Part shown: in pieces, positions 1 through 9,937 of the stretch
How positions within the stretch are numbered: position 1 is the first letter of the stretch
How the letters are laid out: every line of letters starts with the position of its first letter
DNA from: CAZMOK01 sp964567785
GTDB lineage: Bacteria > Bacteroidota > Bacteroidia > Bacteroidales > JAGOPY01
Direction: 5' to 3'
NCBI GenBank assembly: GCA_964567785.1
Contig: CAZMOK010000030.1
Location: 1-33,155, forward strand
Length of the DNA stretch: 33,155 nt
Made by a program: the position numbers and the translations under genes
Notes under the pieces: generated by a model
Told to the model about the DNA's origin: nothing
The model's database searches: none
Seen by the model: the letters and a program-made list of their open reading frames with translations, nothing else

Positions 1-28
1 TCTCAACTCTCAACTCTCAACTCTTCTT
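1..28 (-). repeat. Heptamer tandem repeat at the 3' end of tsaD
   Basis: Three perfect copies of TCTCAAC (1-7, 8-14, 15-21) are followed by a decayed unit (22-28). Read in the direction of tsaD the unit is GAGTTGA, and the tsaD stop codon is the TGA of one unit. The array continues left of the window, so its length is unknown. Confidence 0.85.
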
Positions 29-1039
29 TACCTGCCTGGCGTATGGCGCTATTCTTTGATCTGCGAACTCTTTCCTCAGATACTTGAAATAACCGGTCAC
101 AGCTACCATGGCCGCATTGTCGGTACAATATTCGAACTTAGGTATAAATACCCTCCAGCCCAGCCTTTTGCCTGTTTCCATAAGTCTTGTCCTCAGTTCG
201 CTGTTTGCCGATACCCCACCGGCCACTGTAACGTCTTTTATTCCCAGCTCCCGGGCAGCCACCTCCAGTTTCTTCATCAGGACATTTATGATCGTCCTCT
301 GAATGGAAGCGCTAAGGTCATTTTTGTGCTTTTCAATGAATTCACTGTCTTTTTTCAGGTTATCCCTCAGAAAATAAAGGAAAGAGGTTTTTAAGCCGCT
401 GAAGCTGTAATCGTATCCCGGGATCCGTGGCTCAGGGAAGTTGAATGCTTCGGGATCACCCTCTTTAGCCAGTTTGTCTATCAGAGGTCCCCCGGGGTAT
501 GGCAGTCCCATGATCTTTGCAGCCTTGTCGAAAGCTTCGCCTGACGCATCATCAATGGTCTGGCCAACGATCTCAGTATCAAAACAATCCTTAACGAGAA
601 CTATTTGGGTGTGCCCGCCCGAAACAATAAGGCAAAGAAACGGAAAACCGGGTTTTTCAGGATTCTCTTCATCATCGATGAAATGGGCAAGGATATGGGC
701 GTGCAGGTGGTTAACTTCTATGATCGGTATGTCAAGCCCGAGGGCCATCGATTTTGCAAAAGAAGTTCCTACGAGCAGCGATCCCAGCAGGCCGGGCCCC
801 CTGGTGAAAGCAATGGCGTCAAGGTCATTTTTAGCTATCTTTGCCTCCTTCAGGGCAATATCTATGACCGGTATGATGTTTTGCTGATGTGCCCTTGAAG
901 CAAGTTCGGGTACAACACCACCGTATTTCTTGTGAATGTCCTGGTTTGCAATGACATTGGCAAGAATTTTGGTATCAACAGAAACAGCGGCTGACGTATC
1001 GTCGCATGATGATTCTATGCCCAGTATATAAGTGCTCAT
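17..1039 (-). CDS. tsaD: tRNA N6-adenosine threonylcarbamoyltransferase TsaD
   Basis: TsaD is the ASKHA-fold subunit that transfers threonylcarbamoyl from TC-AMP onto A37 of tRNAs reading ANN codons. It works in the cytoplasm with TsaB, TsaE and the TC-AMP synthase TsaC/Sua5. The 340-residue protein has normal full length. Visible signatures are GIESSCDDT at residues 7-15, the metal-binding HLHAH with H111 and H115, VSGGHT at 139-144, ASGEAFDK, and the VAGGVSANSELR stretch near residue 270. The gene diverges from tamB, an arrangement I believe is common in Bacteroidota. Its TGA stop (17-19) lies inside a heptamer repeat array that runs to the window edge. A candidate -7 box TAATTTTG (complement of 1051-1058) would give a very short leader. 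Identification is secure. Confidence 0.97.
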   Translation of the reverse strand: MSTYILGIESSCDDTSAAVSVDTKILANVIANQDIHKKYGGVVPELASRAHQQNIIPVIDIALKEAKIAKNDLDAIAFTRGPGLLGSLLVGTSFAKSMALGLDIPIIEVNHLHAHILAHFIDDEENPEKPGFPFLCLIVSGGHTQIVLVKDCFDTEIVGQTIDDASGEAFDKAAKIMGLPYPGGPLIDKLAKEGDPEAFNFPEPRIPGYDYSFSGLKTSFLYFLRDNLKKDSEFIEKHKNDLSASIQRTIINVLMKKLEVAARELGIKDVTVAGGVSANSELRTRLMETGKRLGWRVFIPKFEYCTDNAAMVAVTGYFKYLRKEFADQRIAPYARQVKKS

Positions 1040-1050
1040 AAATTCAGGAA

Positions 1051-1058
1051 CAAAATTA
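1051..1058 (-). promoter_or_regulatory. Candidate -7 box of tsaD
   Basis: On the minus strand this reads TAATTTTG, matching the Bacteroidota -7 consensus TAnnTTTG. No TTG is seen at the expected -33 spacing, and the implied leader before the tsaD ATG is only about five bases, so the call is weak. Confidence 0.3.
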
Positions 1059-1096
1059 TCAAAAAAACAGTACAGGCATTAGGGGCTTTTCTGGTA

Positions 1097-4000
1097 GTGC
1101 TGCTTGCAGTGATGCTATCGTTATTGCTTATACTCAAATCACCTGTTGCCCAAACCAACCTGGCGAGGATATTTGCAGGGTATATGACCAGGGAGCTCGG
1201 CACCGTAGTTCAGGTCGACAAGATAAGGATTGGGATCAGGAATATCCTAATTAAAGGCTTTTATGTTGAGGATCACAGGCAAAAACCCCTTATAGATTCA
1301 AAACTGATAAGTATTGCACCTTCAGGCCTCAATTTCGCTGAAAACCGATTTTACTTCAGAGAAGTTTTAATTGACAGTACCCTTTTCAACCTGAGGAATT
1401 ATTCGGGTGAAGAAAAACCCAATCTTACCCGGATCACCGATTTTTTTAAAGGAGATCAAGTAGACCGTGACACTCTGAAAGAAAGCCAAATATACCTGTC
1501 AAGCAACAGGGTTACGCTTAACGGCTGTCATTTTATATTGTTCAATGAAGAAAAGCAGAAGGATGTTGATGCGATAGACTATGCCGATATGGACATCAGC
1601 AGCATTGACCTTGGTATACGGAACCTCGTATTTACAGGGGATACCATTAGGGCTTTGATTGAGGAACTCTCGGCAAGGGAAAAGAGCGGCTTCATCCTGA
1701 AAGCATTCAAGGGAAATTGCACTGTCAGTTCAACCGGTTTCACAGTGGACGACCTGGAATTGAAAACCAATGAGTCATCTCTCTTTATGGACCTGGCTTT
1801 TGATTATTATCATTACCGGGCTTTCAATGAATTTATCGACTCTGTAAGGATGATGGCAGATATCAGGCCTTCAAGGCTGCAGATGAAGGATATCGGTTAC
1901 TTTACCGAAGCTCTTAAGGTAATGGATAATGAACTCAGAATTGAATGTGGCTTTACAGGGACTGTTGCTGATTTTCTGGCAGAAGACCTAAAGTTTTCTT
2001 TCGGTAAGGCGATGAAATTCAATGGAAATGTTTCATTGGCCGGACTTCCTGACATATACGATACAAAAGCGGGATTGAACATCGATTACCTGTATGTGAA
2101 TAAAGAAGATATTGAGTCTTTTGCCTTGCCGATAGAAGGAACTTATCTTGAAATGCCTGAAGAATTAAACAGCCTGGGCGATATCAAAATAACAGGCAGC
2201 TTCAACGGGGTTTATAATGATTTCATTTCAAAAGCAAATATCGACAGTGAAATAGGCTCTGTTCTGACCGACCTCGAAGTGATCTGGGACCCCGCGATCA
2301 GTACCGTAAAATACAATGGAAATCTTTCGACAAAGCGGTTCGATCTGGGTAACTTCCTGGCCATCGATCAACTAGGTGAAATTACCATGCAGGCCGAAGT
2401 CAATGGAAAAGGCATCACTGCCGAGGATGTGGCACTTTACCTTACTGCCTGGATCGACACCCTCGGGTTCTATGGAAATTCATATGAGCAAATGGTTATC
2501 GGCGGGGAATTGTCGGACGAAATGTTCAATGGTCGCTTTCTTGTCGACGACCGGCTTGCTTCTGTTGAATTTGCGGGGCTTGTGGATTTCGAGCGCTCAC
2601 GCCCTTTGATGAACTTCAAGCTTAATGTAAGGGATGCGTGGCTTTATAAGATGAACCTGGTAAACCGCGCGGAAGATGCCAGGATTTCCGGAAAGGCCGA
2701 TGTTACCGTCGACTTTGCCTCGCCCGACGACTGGATGGGAACGGTACGTTTTGATAGTGTGAATTATACTGAAAACGAGAAGGAGTATTCACTCGACAGT
2801 CTTTCAATCAATGGTGCTTTGCATCCCGATGGGCCCGACTGGCTGAGACTTGGCAGTGATATGCTTGATATAGCTGCCAACGGCGACTTTACCCTGACAG
2901 GTGCCTGGCCCGACCTTGAAAGGTCTTTTCTTCATTATTTGCATGACTCAATAGAGACCGTTAAAGAAGCCGGCAATAAGAGCTACCTGTCGCTCACAGT
3001 TGATCTCAAGAATACAGAGCAATTAAGTGAGCTGTTCATGCCCTCGCTCAAACTTTCCGCAGGTTCTGTTATTGCAGGTTCGTTCAACAGTTATGACAAC
3101 GACATCAGTTTCAGGCTTACTTCCGATTGGATAACCTTCGGAAATACAAGTCTCGATGATGTGATCCTGGAGACTGAGCCGGTAAACGACAGCCTCGAAA
3201 TAACTCTTTCTTCCCGCAACATTGTATTCAGGGATAAAGATCCTGATAAAGAGACAGGCAGGCTTGGTCTTGATAATTTTTATGCAGGCTCCAGGATAGC
3301 AAACGGCAATATAAGATGGGACCTCCGATGGGATGATGTAACCGACAGGGACCTGAACCTTGCAGAAGTGAAGGGCTTGCTGCAGGTCAATGAAGAGAGG
3401 GAAACAGTTCTGGAGATCAATAACCTGGACGCTGTCGTGAATGGAGATCCATGGCGGCTGGAACCGGGTAATAAAGTGCTCTTCAGACCGCGATTTTTAT
3501 CTGTTAAGAACTTTAACCTCAGAAGCAGTGACCAGCAGTTGCTGATATCGGGTGTGGTCAGCGAAAGCACTTCTGATACCATAGACCTCGTTTTCAATAA
3601 CTGGGACCTGACCAACTTCAATCCTCTTATCAGTTCCTCCAGTATCAGTATTGAGGGCTTTATCAACGGTCAGTTCAACCTCACAGGAATTTACTCGAAC
3701 CCATCGGTGATCTCAGATATTTCTGTAAAGGATTTCAGTTTTAATGAAGAATATCTTGGTGAACTTCTGATCAATACCATGTGGAATAACACTGACAGTT
3801 CGCTTAAAGTTCGTACCCAGATTCTTGAGCAGGGAAATATCTCCCAGTTCAAGACGGTTGACATTGAAGGATATTATTATCCCCTTAAGGAGGAGGGTTA
3901 CCTTGATTTTGACATTGCAATGAATAACCTGAATCTTGCAATGGGTGAGCCCTTTCTTGAAAGTGTCATGTCTGATATCAGCGGACTGGCAACAGGTAAG

Positions 4001-5527
4001 CTGTCGCTCAGGGGAAGTCTTTCAAAGCCTGTATTATCTGGTAAACTAAACCTGATGAGGACAGAACTTCTCATCGATTACCTGAACGTCAGTTATTCGC
4101 TCGCACACGATGTGTATTTTGATGAAAACCTCATATTTTTTGAGGATGCCATTGTTTACGATTCCAAAGGGAACAGGGTCCTTGCCAGTATGAACCTGTC
4201 GCATGATTACTTCAGTGATTTTTACCTCGACCTGAACCTTCAGCCCGATAATGCACTTGCACTGAATACCACAAGATACATGAATGAAGTATTTTACGGT
4301 AAGGCTTTTGCATCAGGGGATGTTTCAATTACCGGGCCTTTCGACGACCTGACAATGGACATAAATGCTTCTTCTTCCGGTGGGACTGATGTGGTTATTC
4401 CAATACAGTATTCAGTGGATGTTTCACAAAGCGATTTTATCGTTTTTACAAGTGAACTTGAAAAGGAAAAAGAAGAAGAGGTTGATGATGCATACAGAAC
4501 GAAGATCAAGGGACTTAAACTGAACCTCGACCTCAACGTGAACCGCACTGCTGACCTTCAATTATACCTGCCGGGCGATATGGGTTTTATCAGGGCCCGG
4601 GGGGATGGTGACATCAATATGGGGATCGATGCCAGGGGGTATTTCACCATAAATGGTAACTATCGCCTGTCTGACGGGCTTTTCAACTTCAACCTGGAAC
4701 AATTGCTCTCCAAAAGGTTCCAGATAAAGGAAGGCTCCCGTATTACATGGAATGGCGACATTTATGACGCAGATGTCAATATCGCCGCAATCTTTAAAAC
4801 CAAGACAACACTCGCCGGACTCGGTATGGTATTGCCCCAGGGTGCCGAGAACCAGCGTGTGAATGTCCACTTGTACGTGCTGCTTACCGAGAACCTGTTT
4901 AATCCCAACATCCGGTTCAGTATCCGTTTCCCCTATTTGCAGGAAGCTGTGAAATCAAACATTTATGCTGTGATGGACACTACCGATAATTCAGTAATGA
5001 ACCAACAGGCCATTTCCCTGCTTGTGCTGAACAGCTTCAGTTCCCCCGGATATACCAGCACCGCCAACCCCATTAACTCGTATTCGATAATTGCCAACCA
5101 GCTGAGTTCAATTCTCTCAAAGATCAGTAACGATTTCGATATAGGGATCAACTATATACCCGGTGATGAAATAAGCCGGGAAGAGGTCGAGGTTGCCCTC
5201 TCTACTCAATTGTTCAATAACAGGTTGATCATAGATGGAAATGTGGATGTCCCTACAAGTAATAATACAACCTCACAGGCTACGAGTAACATAGTGGGGG
5301 AAGTGAATATTGAATATAAACTCACTGAAGACGGCCGTTTCAGGGTAAAGGCATTCAACAGGTCGAACAATCTTAATATGCTCGAGCAATATGCTCCTTA
5401 TACCCAGGGTATTGGCCTTTTCTACAGGAGAGAATTCAATAACCTGGGTGAATTGTTCAGGAGAGACGAGCAGCGCAAAAGAATAAAAAAAGACAATAAG
5501 AAGGAGGAAAAAGACAATGTTGATTAA
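1097..5527 (+). CDS. tamB: Translocation/assembly module TamB-like protein (DUF490)
   Basis: This is a large AsmA/TamB-superfamily protein that spans the periplasm from an inner-membrane anchor. Such proteins act in outer-membrane assembly or phospholipid transport between membranes. At least 1476 residues: an N-terminal hydrophobic anchor, then more than 1000 residues of beta-rich repeats with recurring L-x-G-x-x-x-L-x-G patterns, the TamB C-terminal domain over roughly the last 450 residues (for example GINYIPGDEISREEVEV and GEVNIEYKLTEDGRFRVKA), and a Lys/Glu-rich tail. The GTG at 1097 leaves only half a transmembrane helix. The same frame is open upstream to a stop at 1010 and encodes KKTVQALGAFLVVLLAV before the GTG, with no ATG, GTG or TTG. 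The true start may be ATT at 1055 or ATC at 1058. No tamA-like gene is in the window. Confidence 0.88.
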   Translation: MLLAVMLSLLLILKSPVAQTNLARIFAGYMTRELGTVVQVDKIRIGIRNILIKGFYVEDHRQKPLIDSKLISIAPSGLNFAENRFYFREVLIDSTLFNLRNYSGEEKPNLTRITDFFKGDQVDRDTLKESQIYLSSNRVTLNGCHFILFNEEKQKDVDAIDYADMDISSIDLGIRNLVFTGDTIRALIEELSAREKSGFILKAFKGNCTVSSTGFTVDDLELKTNESSLFMDLAFDYYHYRAFNEFIDSVRMMADIRPSRLQMKDIGYFTEALKVMDNELRIECGFTGTVADFLAEDLKFSFGKAMKFNGNVSLAGLPDIYDTKAGLNIDYLYVNKEDIESFALPIEGTYLEMPEELNSLGDIKITGSFNGVYNDFISKANIDSEIGSVLTDLEVIWDPAISTVKYNGNLSTKRFDLGNFLAIDQLGEITMQAEVNGKGITAEDVALYLTAWIDTLGFYGNSYEQMVIGGELSDEMFNGRFLVDDRLASVEFAGLVDFERSRPLMNFKLNVRDAWLYKMNLVNRAEDARISGKADVTVDFASPDDWMGTVRFDSVNYTENEKEYSLDSLSINGALHPDGPDWLRLGSDMLDIAANGDFTLTGAWPDLERSFLHYLHDSIETVKEAGNKSYLSLTVDLKNTEQLSELFMPSLKLSAGSVIAGSFNSYDNDISFRLTSDWITFGNTSLDDVILETEPVNDSLEITLSSRNIVFRDKDPDKETGRLGLDNFYAGSRIANGNIRWDLRWDDVTDRDLNLAEVKGLLQVNEERETVLEINNLDAVVNGDPWRLEPGNKVLFRPRFLSVKNFNLRSSDQQLLISGVVSESTSDTIDLVFNNWDLTNFNPLISSSSISIEGFINGQFNLTGIYSNPSVISDISVKDFSFNEEYLGELLINTMWNNTDSSLKVRTQILEQGNISQFKTVDIEGYYYPLKEEGYLDFDIAMNNLNLAMGEPFLESVMSDISGLATGKLSLRGSLSKPVLSGKLNLMRTELLIDYLNVSYSLAHDVYFDENLIFFEDAIVYDSKGNRVLASMNLSHDYFSDFYLDLNLQPDNALALNTTRYMNEVFYGKAFASGDVSITGPFDDLTMDINASSSGGTDVVIPIQYSVDVSQSDFIVFTSELEKEKEEEVDDAYRTKIKGLKLNLDLNVNRTADLQLYLPGDMGFIRARGDGDINMGIDARGYFTINGNYRLSDGLFNFNLEQLLSKRFQIKEGSRITWNGDIYDADVNIAAIFKTKTTLAGLGMVLPQGAENQRVNVHLYVLLTENLFNPNIRFSIRFPYLQEAVKSNIYAVMDTTDNSVMNQQAISLLVLNSFSSPGYTSTANPINSYSIIANQLSSILSKISNDFDIGINYIPGDEISREEVEVALSTQLFNNRLIIDGNVDVPTSNNTTSQATSNIVGEVNIEYKLTEDGRFRVKAFNRSNNLNMLEQYAPYTQGIGLFYRREFNNLGELFRRDEQRKRIKKDNKKEEKDNVD

Positions 5528-5532
5528 CTTTG
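5525..5532 (+). promoter_or_regulatory. Candidate -7 box before the T9SS cargo gene
   Basis: TAACTTTG matches TAnnTTTG and overlaps the last bases of tamB, 22 bases before the next ATG. A TTTG at -33 is not evident, so tamB read-through may also supply transcript. Confidence 0.35.
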
Positions 5533-5554
5533 CAGCCGCAAAAGATTTAATCTG

Positions 5555-6652
5555 ATGAGATATACTCTACCATTCCTTATAATTATACTTATTGCTTTTT
5601 CATCCTGGTCTTTGGGCCAGATCTCCGTTACATACGATGATATGCCGTCACCCGGAGACACGATCAGGACCAGCACAACAATGGTGCTCGACGGGTTGGA
5701 TTATGAATCGTCCGGTGAGAACCATACCTGGGATTTCAGCGGCCTGCAGCCAATGTTACAGCAGGTGGACACTTTTGTGAGTATATTTGAAACACCTGCT
5801 ACCTACCAGGTTTTTTTTAACAACCAGTTCTTATATCCTGAACACAAGGCTACCATTGCAAAAGCTTTTTTCGAGTTTGACCTTATCCAGGGCTTTGAAG
5901 TGCAGGATACCTATCAGTTTTACAAAGGTTCTGATGATGATTACAGGGAAGTGGGGTTTGGCGTGAGGCTGAGTGGAATTCCAATTGCCATCCAATACGA
6001 TCAGATCGATGTAGTATATGATTTCCCTGTTGAATACGGTAACGTTGATTCATCCTTCTCGGGCTTTGAATTTACCCTTCCGAACCTGGGGTATGCCAGC
6101 AGTGAAAGATCCCGCAGGAACACTGTGGACGGCTGGGGAACCCTCATCACACCTTTTGGAGAGTTCGATGTGCTAAGGATGAAAACACTGATAAACCAGC
6201 GCGACAGCGTTTATATAGATACAGCCGGACAAGGTTTTCCGGTTAACCGCGATATCATCGAATACAAATGGCTGGGTAAGGAAAGCGGTCTTCCCCTGCT
6301 GAAGATTACGGAAGAGGGGCTCCTTGTGCAGGCCACTTATATCGATTCGGTCAGGAATGATTTCTCCGACATCGAAGAATCTGTGACAGAATCTTATAAC
6401 CTGACTGTATATCCCAATCCCTGTGATGAATATCTAAGTGTCCATTACGAGCTCAAGGACCTGCAGGATCTTACCATCTCGATCTTTACAGTATACGGGC
6501 GTGAGGTTTACAGGGTTGACCTCGAAAATCAGGCTCCCGGCCTGTATAGCCGTATAGTCAATATTAATGCCGAAGGGATATCGCCCGGCGTTTACCTTCT
6601 CCATTTCAGCACTTCTCAATTTAGGAAAGTTAGACGGATCGTCGTTCAGTGA
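5555..6652 (+). CDS. Secreted protein with T9SS type A sorting domain
   Basis: A 365-residue exported protein. The N-terminus is a clear signal peptide (MRYTLPFLIIILIAFSSWSLGQ, cleavage near residue 21). The middle (about 25-275) is an uncharacterised, Tyr/Phe/Asp-rich region that looks all-beta, with no catalytic motif that I recognise. Residues about 284-365 are a classic T9SS C-terminal domain: LTVYPNPCDEYLSV, then VYGREVYRVDL, and GISPGVYLLHF near the end. It should therefore cross the outer membrane by the gliding/Por system and be released or attached to the surface. It begins 27 bases after tamB and could share its transcript, although a -7-like box lies between them. Export route is confident; function is unknown. 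Confidence 0.85.
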   Translation: MRYTLPFLIIILIAFSSWSLGQISVTYDDMPSPGDTIRTSTTMVLDGLDYESSGENHTWDFSGLQPMLQQVDTFVSIFETPATYQVFFNNQFLYPEHKATIAKAFFEFDLIQGFEVQDTYQFYKGSDDDYREVGFGVRLSGIPIAIQYDQIDVVYDFPVEYGNVDSSFSGFEFTLPNLGYASSERSRRNTVDGWGTLITPFGEFDVLRMKTLINQRDSVYIDTAGQGFPVNRDIIEYKWLGKESGLPLLKITEEGLLVQATYIDSVRNDFSDIEESVTESYNLTVYPNPCDEYLSVHYELKDLQDLTISIFTVYGREVYRVDLENQAPGLYSRIVNINAEGISPGVYLLHFSTSQFRKVRRIVVQ

Positions 6653-6684
6653 CCATGACTTTTTTTGACTAATTTTATCCTCCC

Positions 6685-9600
6685 ATGGGGGAAAAATATT
6701 TTCAGGTCTATAAATCTTCTGCCGGTTCAGGCAAAACATTCACCCTGGTAAGGGAATATCTTACCATTGCTTTAATTAAACCCAACAATTTCAGGCATAT
6801 ACTGGCCATCACTTTCACAAATAAAGCTGCAGGTGAGATGAAGGAGCGGGTGGTTAAATACCTTAAAGCCATCAGGGATATCCCATTAGCGGAAATGGAT
6901 AAAGGCACGCAGGAAATGACAGGGCAACTGGCAGAAAGCACGGGCCTTGAACCGGACGATCTCAGGGAAAGGGCTTCCCTGGTCCTGAATAACATCATCC
7001 ATTATTATTCAGATTTTGCGATCAGCACTATCGACAGCTTCGTAAACAGGCTTGTAAGGTCGTTTGCTTTTGACCTTAACCTGCCGCTGGAGTTTGAAGT
7101 TGAACTGAATGCAGATGAACTGCTCAGCGCCGTGGTGGAAAAGCTTCTAACGAGGGTCGGGAAGGATCCCTCACTGACTTCCATACTCGTAAGTTTTATT
7201 GAATCAAGAGCAGAGGAGGAAGGTAGCTGGAAGATCGAGAGGGACCTGAGCAAAGCCTCCCTGACTCTTTTACAGGAAGACAGTAATGAATTTATCAGCA
7301 AGCTCAGAAAGCTAACTCCTGAAGATTTTCGGAATATTTTAAATAAGATCAATGAGGAGATCAGCCGTTTTGAGGACAGGATGGAGACTCTCGGAGGGGA
7401 AGCGCTCAGGCTGATGGAAGAAAACAGTTTATCGGTCGGCGATTTCAAGCATGGTACGCAAGGGGGTGCAGGAGTTTTTTTCAGAAAGATCAAAAACAAT
7501 CAATTTGATTCAACTGTCCCCGGCAAGTCATTAAAGAAATCAATAGAAGTGGATGATAGCTGGTTGGCCGGGAAGGCCGACAAAACGGCCGCTGATGCCA
7601 TTGAAAGCCTGAAAGGCAAATTCAGGCAATTGTATGATGAGATACAAGGCTATCGTGATAAACATGAAAAAAAATACCGGCTTTTCAGGTTAATGAGAAA
7701 ATACATCTACCAGGTGGCCACTCTCACAAGCATTGAACAGGTAATTGATGAATTCAGGAAAGAAGACCATATAGTGCATATCTCCGAATTCAATAAACGA
7801 ATTGCCTCGGTGGTGCTGGAAGAGCCCGTACCCTTCATCTATGAAAGGATCGGTGAGCGTTATAACCATTTCCTTATAGATGAATTCCAGGATACCTCCA
7901 TCCTGCAATGGCAAAACCTTATCCCATTGCTCGAGAACGGACTCTCCTCAGGAAATATGAGCCTTGTGGTAGGCGATACAAAACAGGCTATCTACAGGTT
8001 CAGGTCAGGCGAGGTTGAGCAGTTTGCAAAGCTGCCTGAGCTGGTGCCCGGAGTTAAGGATTTTACCGACCGTCAAAGGGTGCTTGTAACCAATTATAAG
8101 GAAGAAAATCTTGATACAAATTACAGGAGCAACAAAGAGATCGTTGAGTTCAACAATGATTTCTTCACTACACTCAGCCGGGAACTTGACGAAGAAAGCC
8201 GCGAATATTATAAAGAAGTGGTTCAGAAAACCAATAAGAAAAAAGAAGGCTATGTTAGGCTTCAGTTCTTCGATGCCAAAAATATCGAGGAATACCATGA
8301 GAGCACCATGGATGCTGTTCTTGCCGGTATAAGGGAGCTGTTGGAAAGGAATTACTCCCTGAGCGATATTGCCATCCTCTTCAGGGGTAATGATAAAGCA
8401 AGCAGGACGGCAAGGCACCTGCTTGTCAACGGCATACCTGTTGTTTCTTCCGAATCACTGTTGCTGGCATCTTCCCCCGAAGTCAATTTCCTGGTATCCT
8501 GGTTGAAATACCTGAGAAACCCTGATCAGGGCATATCCATGGCCAATATACTGAGTTATCTTTCAACTGCCGGTAAACTTGAAAACATTGACCTTCACGA
8601 GCTTTTCAGCAACTCGGGATCAGGAGTGGAAGAAAAGGGGCAGGATCTTTTGTATTACCTGGAGGAAAAAGGGTTTAAACTTACAAGGGGATTGCGACGC
8701 CAGTCGGGATTGTACGACCTCGCAGAAGAGATAATCAGGGTTTTTGGTCTTGATGATAAAGTGGATCCTTATATTCTTTTCTTTATGGACACTTTGCTTG
8801 AGCAATCTTCAAAAGGCCGCGGCGACCTGGGGGAATTCCTCGACTGGCTGGATGACCATTATGATAAGCTCTCTGTTGTGGTGCCTGAAAATGTGGATGC
8901 TGTGAGAGTGATGACCATTCATAAAGCCAAAGGTCTCGAGTTTCCGGTTGTGCTTTTGCCTTTTGCCGACAGCGATACGAAGAAACTCACAAAAGACATG
9001 CTCTGGACCGGGATCAGCAATAAGAAGTTGCATCCTATGGTTGCAGGACTGCTTCCTGCAAAAAAGGAACTGAAAGACGCAGGTTATACCGAAATGTACG
9101 AACAGGAGAAGAGGAAAAGCACCATAGACCTTCTGAATCTTGTTTACGTTGCTTTCACCAGGCCTTCTGAAAGGCTTTATGTCTATTCCAGAAAACCAAC
9201 GGGGAAAGGCAATCCTCTGTTCTCAATCCCTTCAATGTTGAAGCATTATCTCACACAAAAGAACGCATGGGATGAAGCAAAGGATTTGTTCGAATTTGGA
9301 TCGGGACAAGACAAAGCGCCTGCAAGGAAAGATGACAGGCCTGATCATGAACAGGGGGTCAGCCGGATCAATGCCATGATATCCAATTCATGGAAAGGCA
9401 GGCTTCTCCTCAGCTATAATTCGCCGGCTGTATGGGATGCCGGTAAGCCTTCTGAGATCGTAAGCTGGGGGAACCTGGTCCATTACATACTTTCAAAGAT
9501 CACAGACCGGACCGATACTGAATGGGTGCTTGAGGAGCTTATGAGTTCAGGGACGGTCACAGATAAGGAAAAGGAAGAATTGGATGAATTGCTGGCATCC

Positions 9601-9882
9601 ATATTTGAAAATGAGGAAATTGCAGCCCTGTTTGATAATGAATGGGAGGTGTTCACCGAACGTGAATTGATCGGCGCAAATGGTAAATCTCGACGGCCTG
9701 ACCGTATATTAAGAAAGGATGGATTCGTTAAAATTATAGACTTTAAGACCGGGAAAAGATCACCTGTTCATGCTGATCAATTGATGGAATATGCCGGAAT
9801 ACTGAAAGAGGCCGGATATAAGGTGAAAGATCTTTTCCTTTTGTATCTTTCCGGACAGCCGGAACTTGTTAGATTGAATTAA
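6685..9882 (+). CDS. UvrD/AddA-like helicase with C-terminal PD-(D/E)XK nuclease
   Basis: An ATP-dependent helicase-nuclease of the RecB/AddA class, which resects double-strand DNA ends to load RecA. It has 1065 residues. In order: Walker A SSAGSGKT (11-18), motif II DEFQDTS starting at D399, the VVGDTKQAIYRFRSGE motif near 430, motif V VMTIHKAKGLEFPVV, motif VI VYVAFTRPSERLY, and a C-terminal nuclease with RPDRI (D1006) and IIDFKTGK (D1019, K1021). Both the ATPase and the nuclease look intact. Bacteroidota homologues are often labelled exodeoxyribonuclease V subunit beta. The expected partner, an AddB-like second nuclease, is not beside it in this window. The ATG follows the T9SS gene by 32 bases, and a one-mismatch -7 box (TAATTTTA, 6670-6677) precedes it. 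Confidence 0.92.
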   Translation: MGEKYFQVYKSSAGSGKTFTLVREYLTIALIKPNNFRHILAITFTNKAAGEMKERVVKYLKAIRDIPLAEMDKGTQEMTGQLAESTGLEPDDLRERASLVLNNIIHYYSDFAISTIDSFVNRLVRSFAFDLNLPLEFEVELNADELLSAVVEKLLTRVGKDPSLTSILVSFIESRAEEEGSWKIERDLSKASLTLLQEDSNEFISKLRKLTPEDFRNILNKINEEISRFEDRMETLGGEALRLMEENSLSVGDFKHGTQGGAGVFFRKIKNNQFDSTVPGKSLKKSIEVDDSWLAGKADKTAADAIESLKGKFRQLYDEIQGYRDKHEKKYRLFRLMRKYIYQVATLTSIEQVIDEFRKEDHIVHISEFNKRIASVVLEEPVPFIYERIGERYNHFLIDEFQDTSILQWQNLIPLLENGLSSGNMSLVVGDTKQAIYRFRSGEVEQFAKLPELVPGVKDFTDRQRVLVTNYKEENLDTNYRSNKEIVEFNNDFFTTLSRELDEESREYYKEVVQKTNKKKEGYVRLQFFDAKNIEEYHESTMDAVLAGIRELLERNYSLSDIAILFRGNDKASRTARHLLVNGIPVVSSESLLLASSPEVNFLVSWLKYLRNPDQGISMANILSYLSTAGKLENIDLHELFSNSGSGVEEKGQDLLYYLEEKGFKLTRGLRRQSGLYDLAEEIIRVFGLDDKVDPYILFFMDTLLEQSSKGRGDLGEFLDWLDDHYDKLSVVVPENVDAVRVMTIHKAKGLEFPVVLLPFADSDTKKLTKDMLWTGISNKKLHPMVAGLLPAKKELKDAGYTEMYEQEKRKSTIDLLNLVYVAFTRPSERLYVYSRKPTGKGNPLFSIPSMLKHYLTQKNAWDEAKDLFEFGSGQDKAPARKDDRPDHEQGVSRINAMISNSWKGRLLLSYNSPAVWDAGKPSEIVSWGNLVHYILSKITDRTDTEWVLEELMSSGTVTDKEKEELDELLASIFENEEIAALFDNEWEVFTERELIGANGKSRRPDRILRKDGFVKIIDFKTGKRSPVHADQLMEYAGILKEAGYKVKDLFLLYLSGQPELVRLN

Positions 9883-9937
9883 TTACGAAGAAGTGTGGAT
9901 GTAATTAATTTATCGTTTAATTTAATTTTTGTCAATT

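Noticed and set aside
441..887. Plus-strand reading frame of 148 codons inside tsaD
   Set aside because: It is a shadow of tsaD in another frame, with low-complexity Ser/Pro-rich composition and no start signals.
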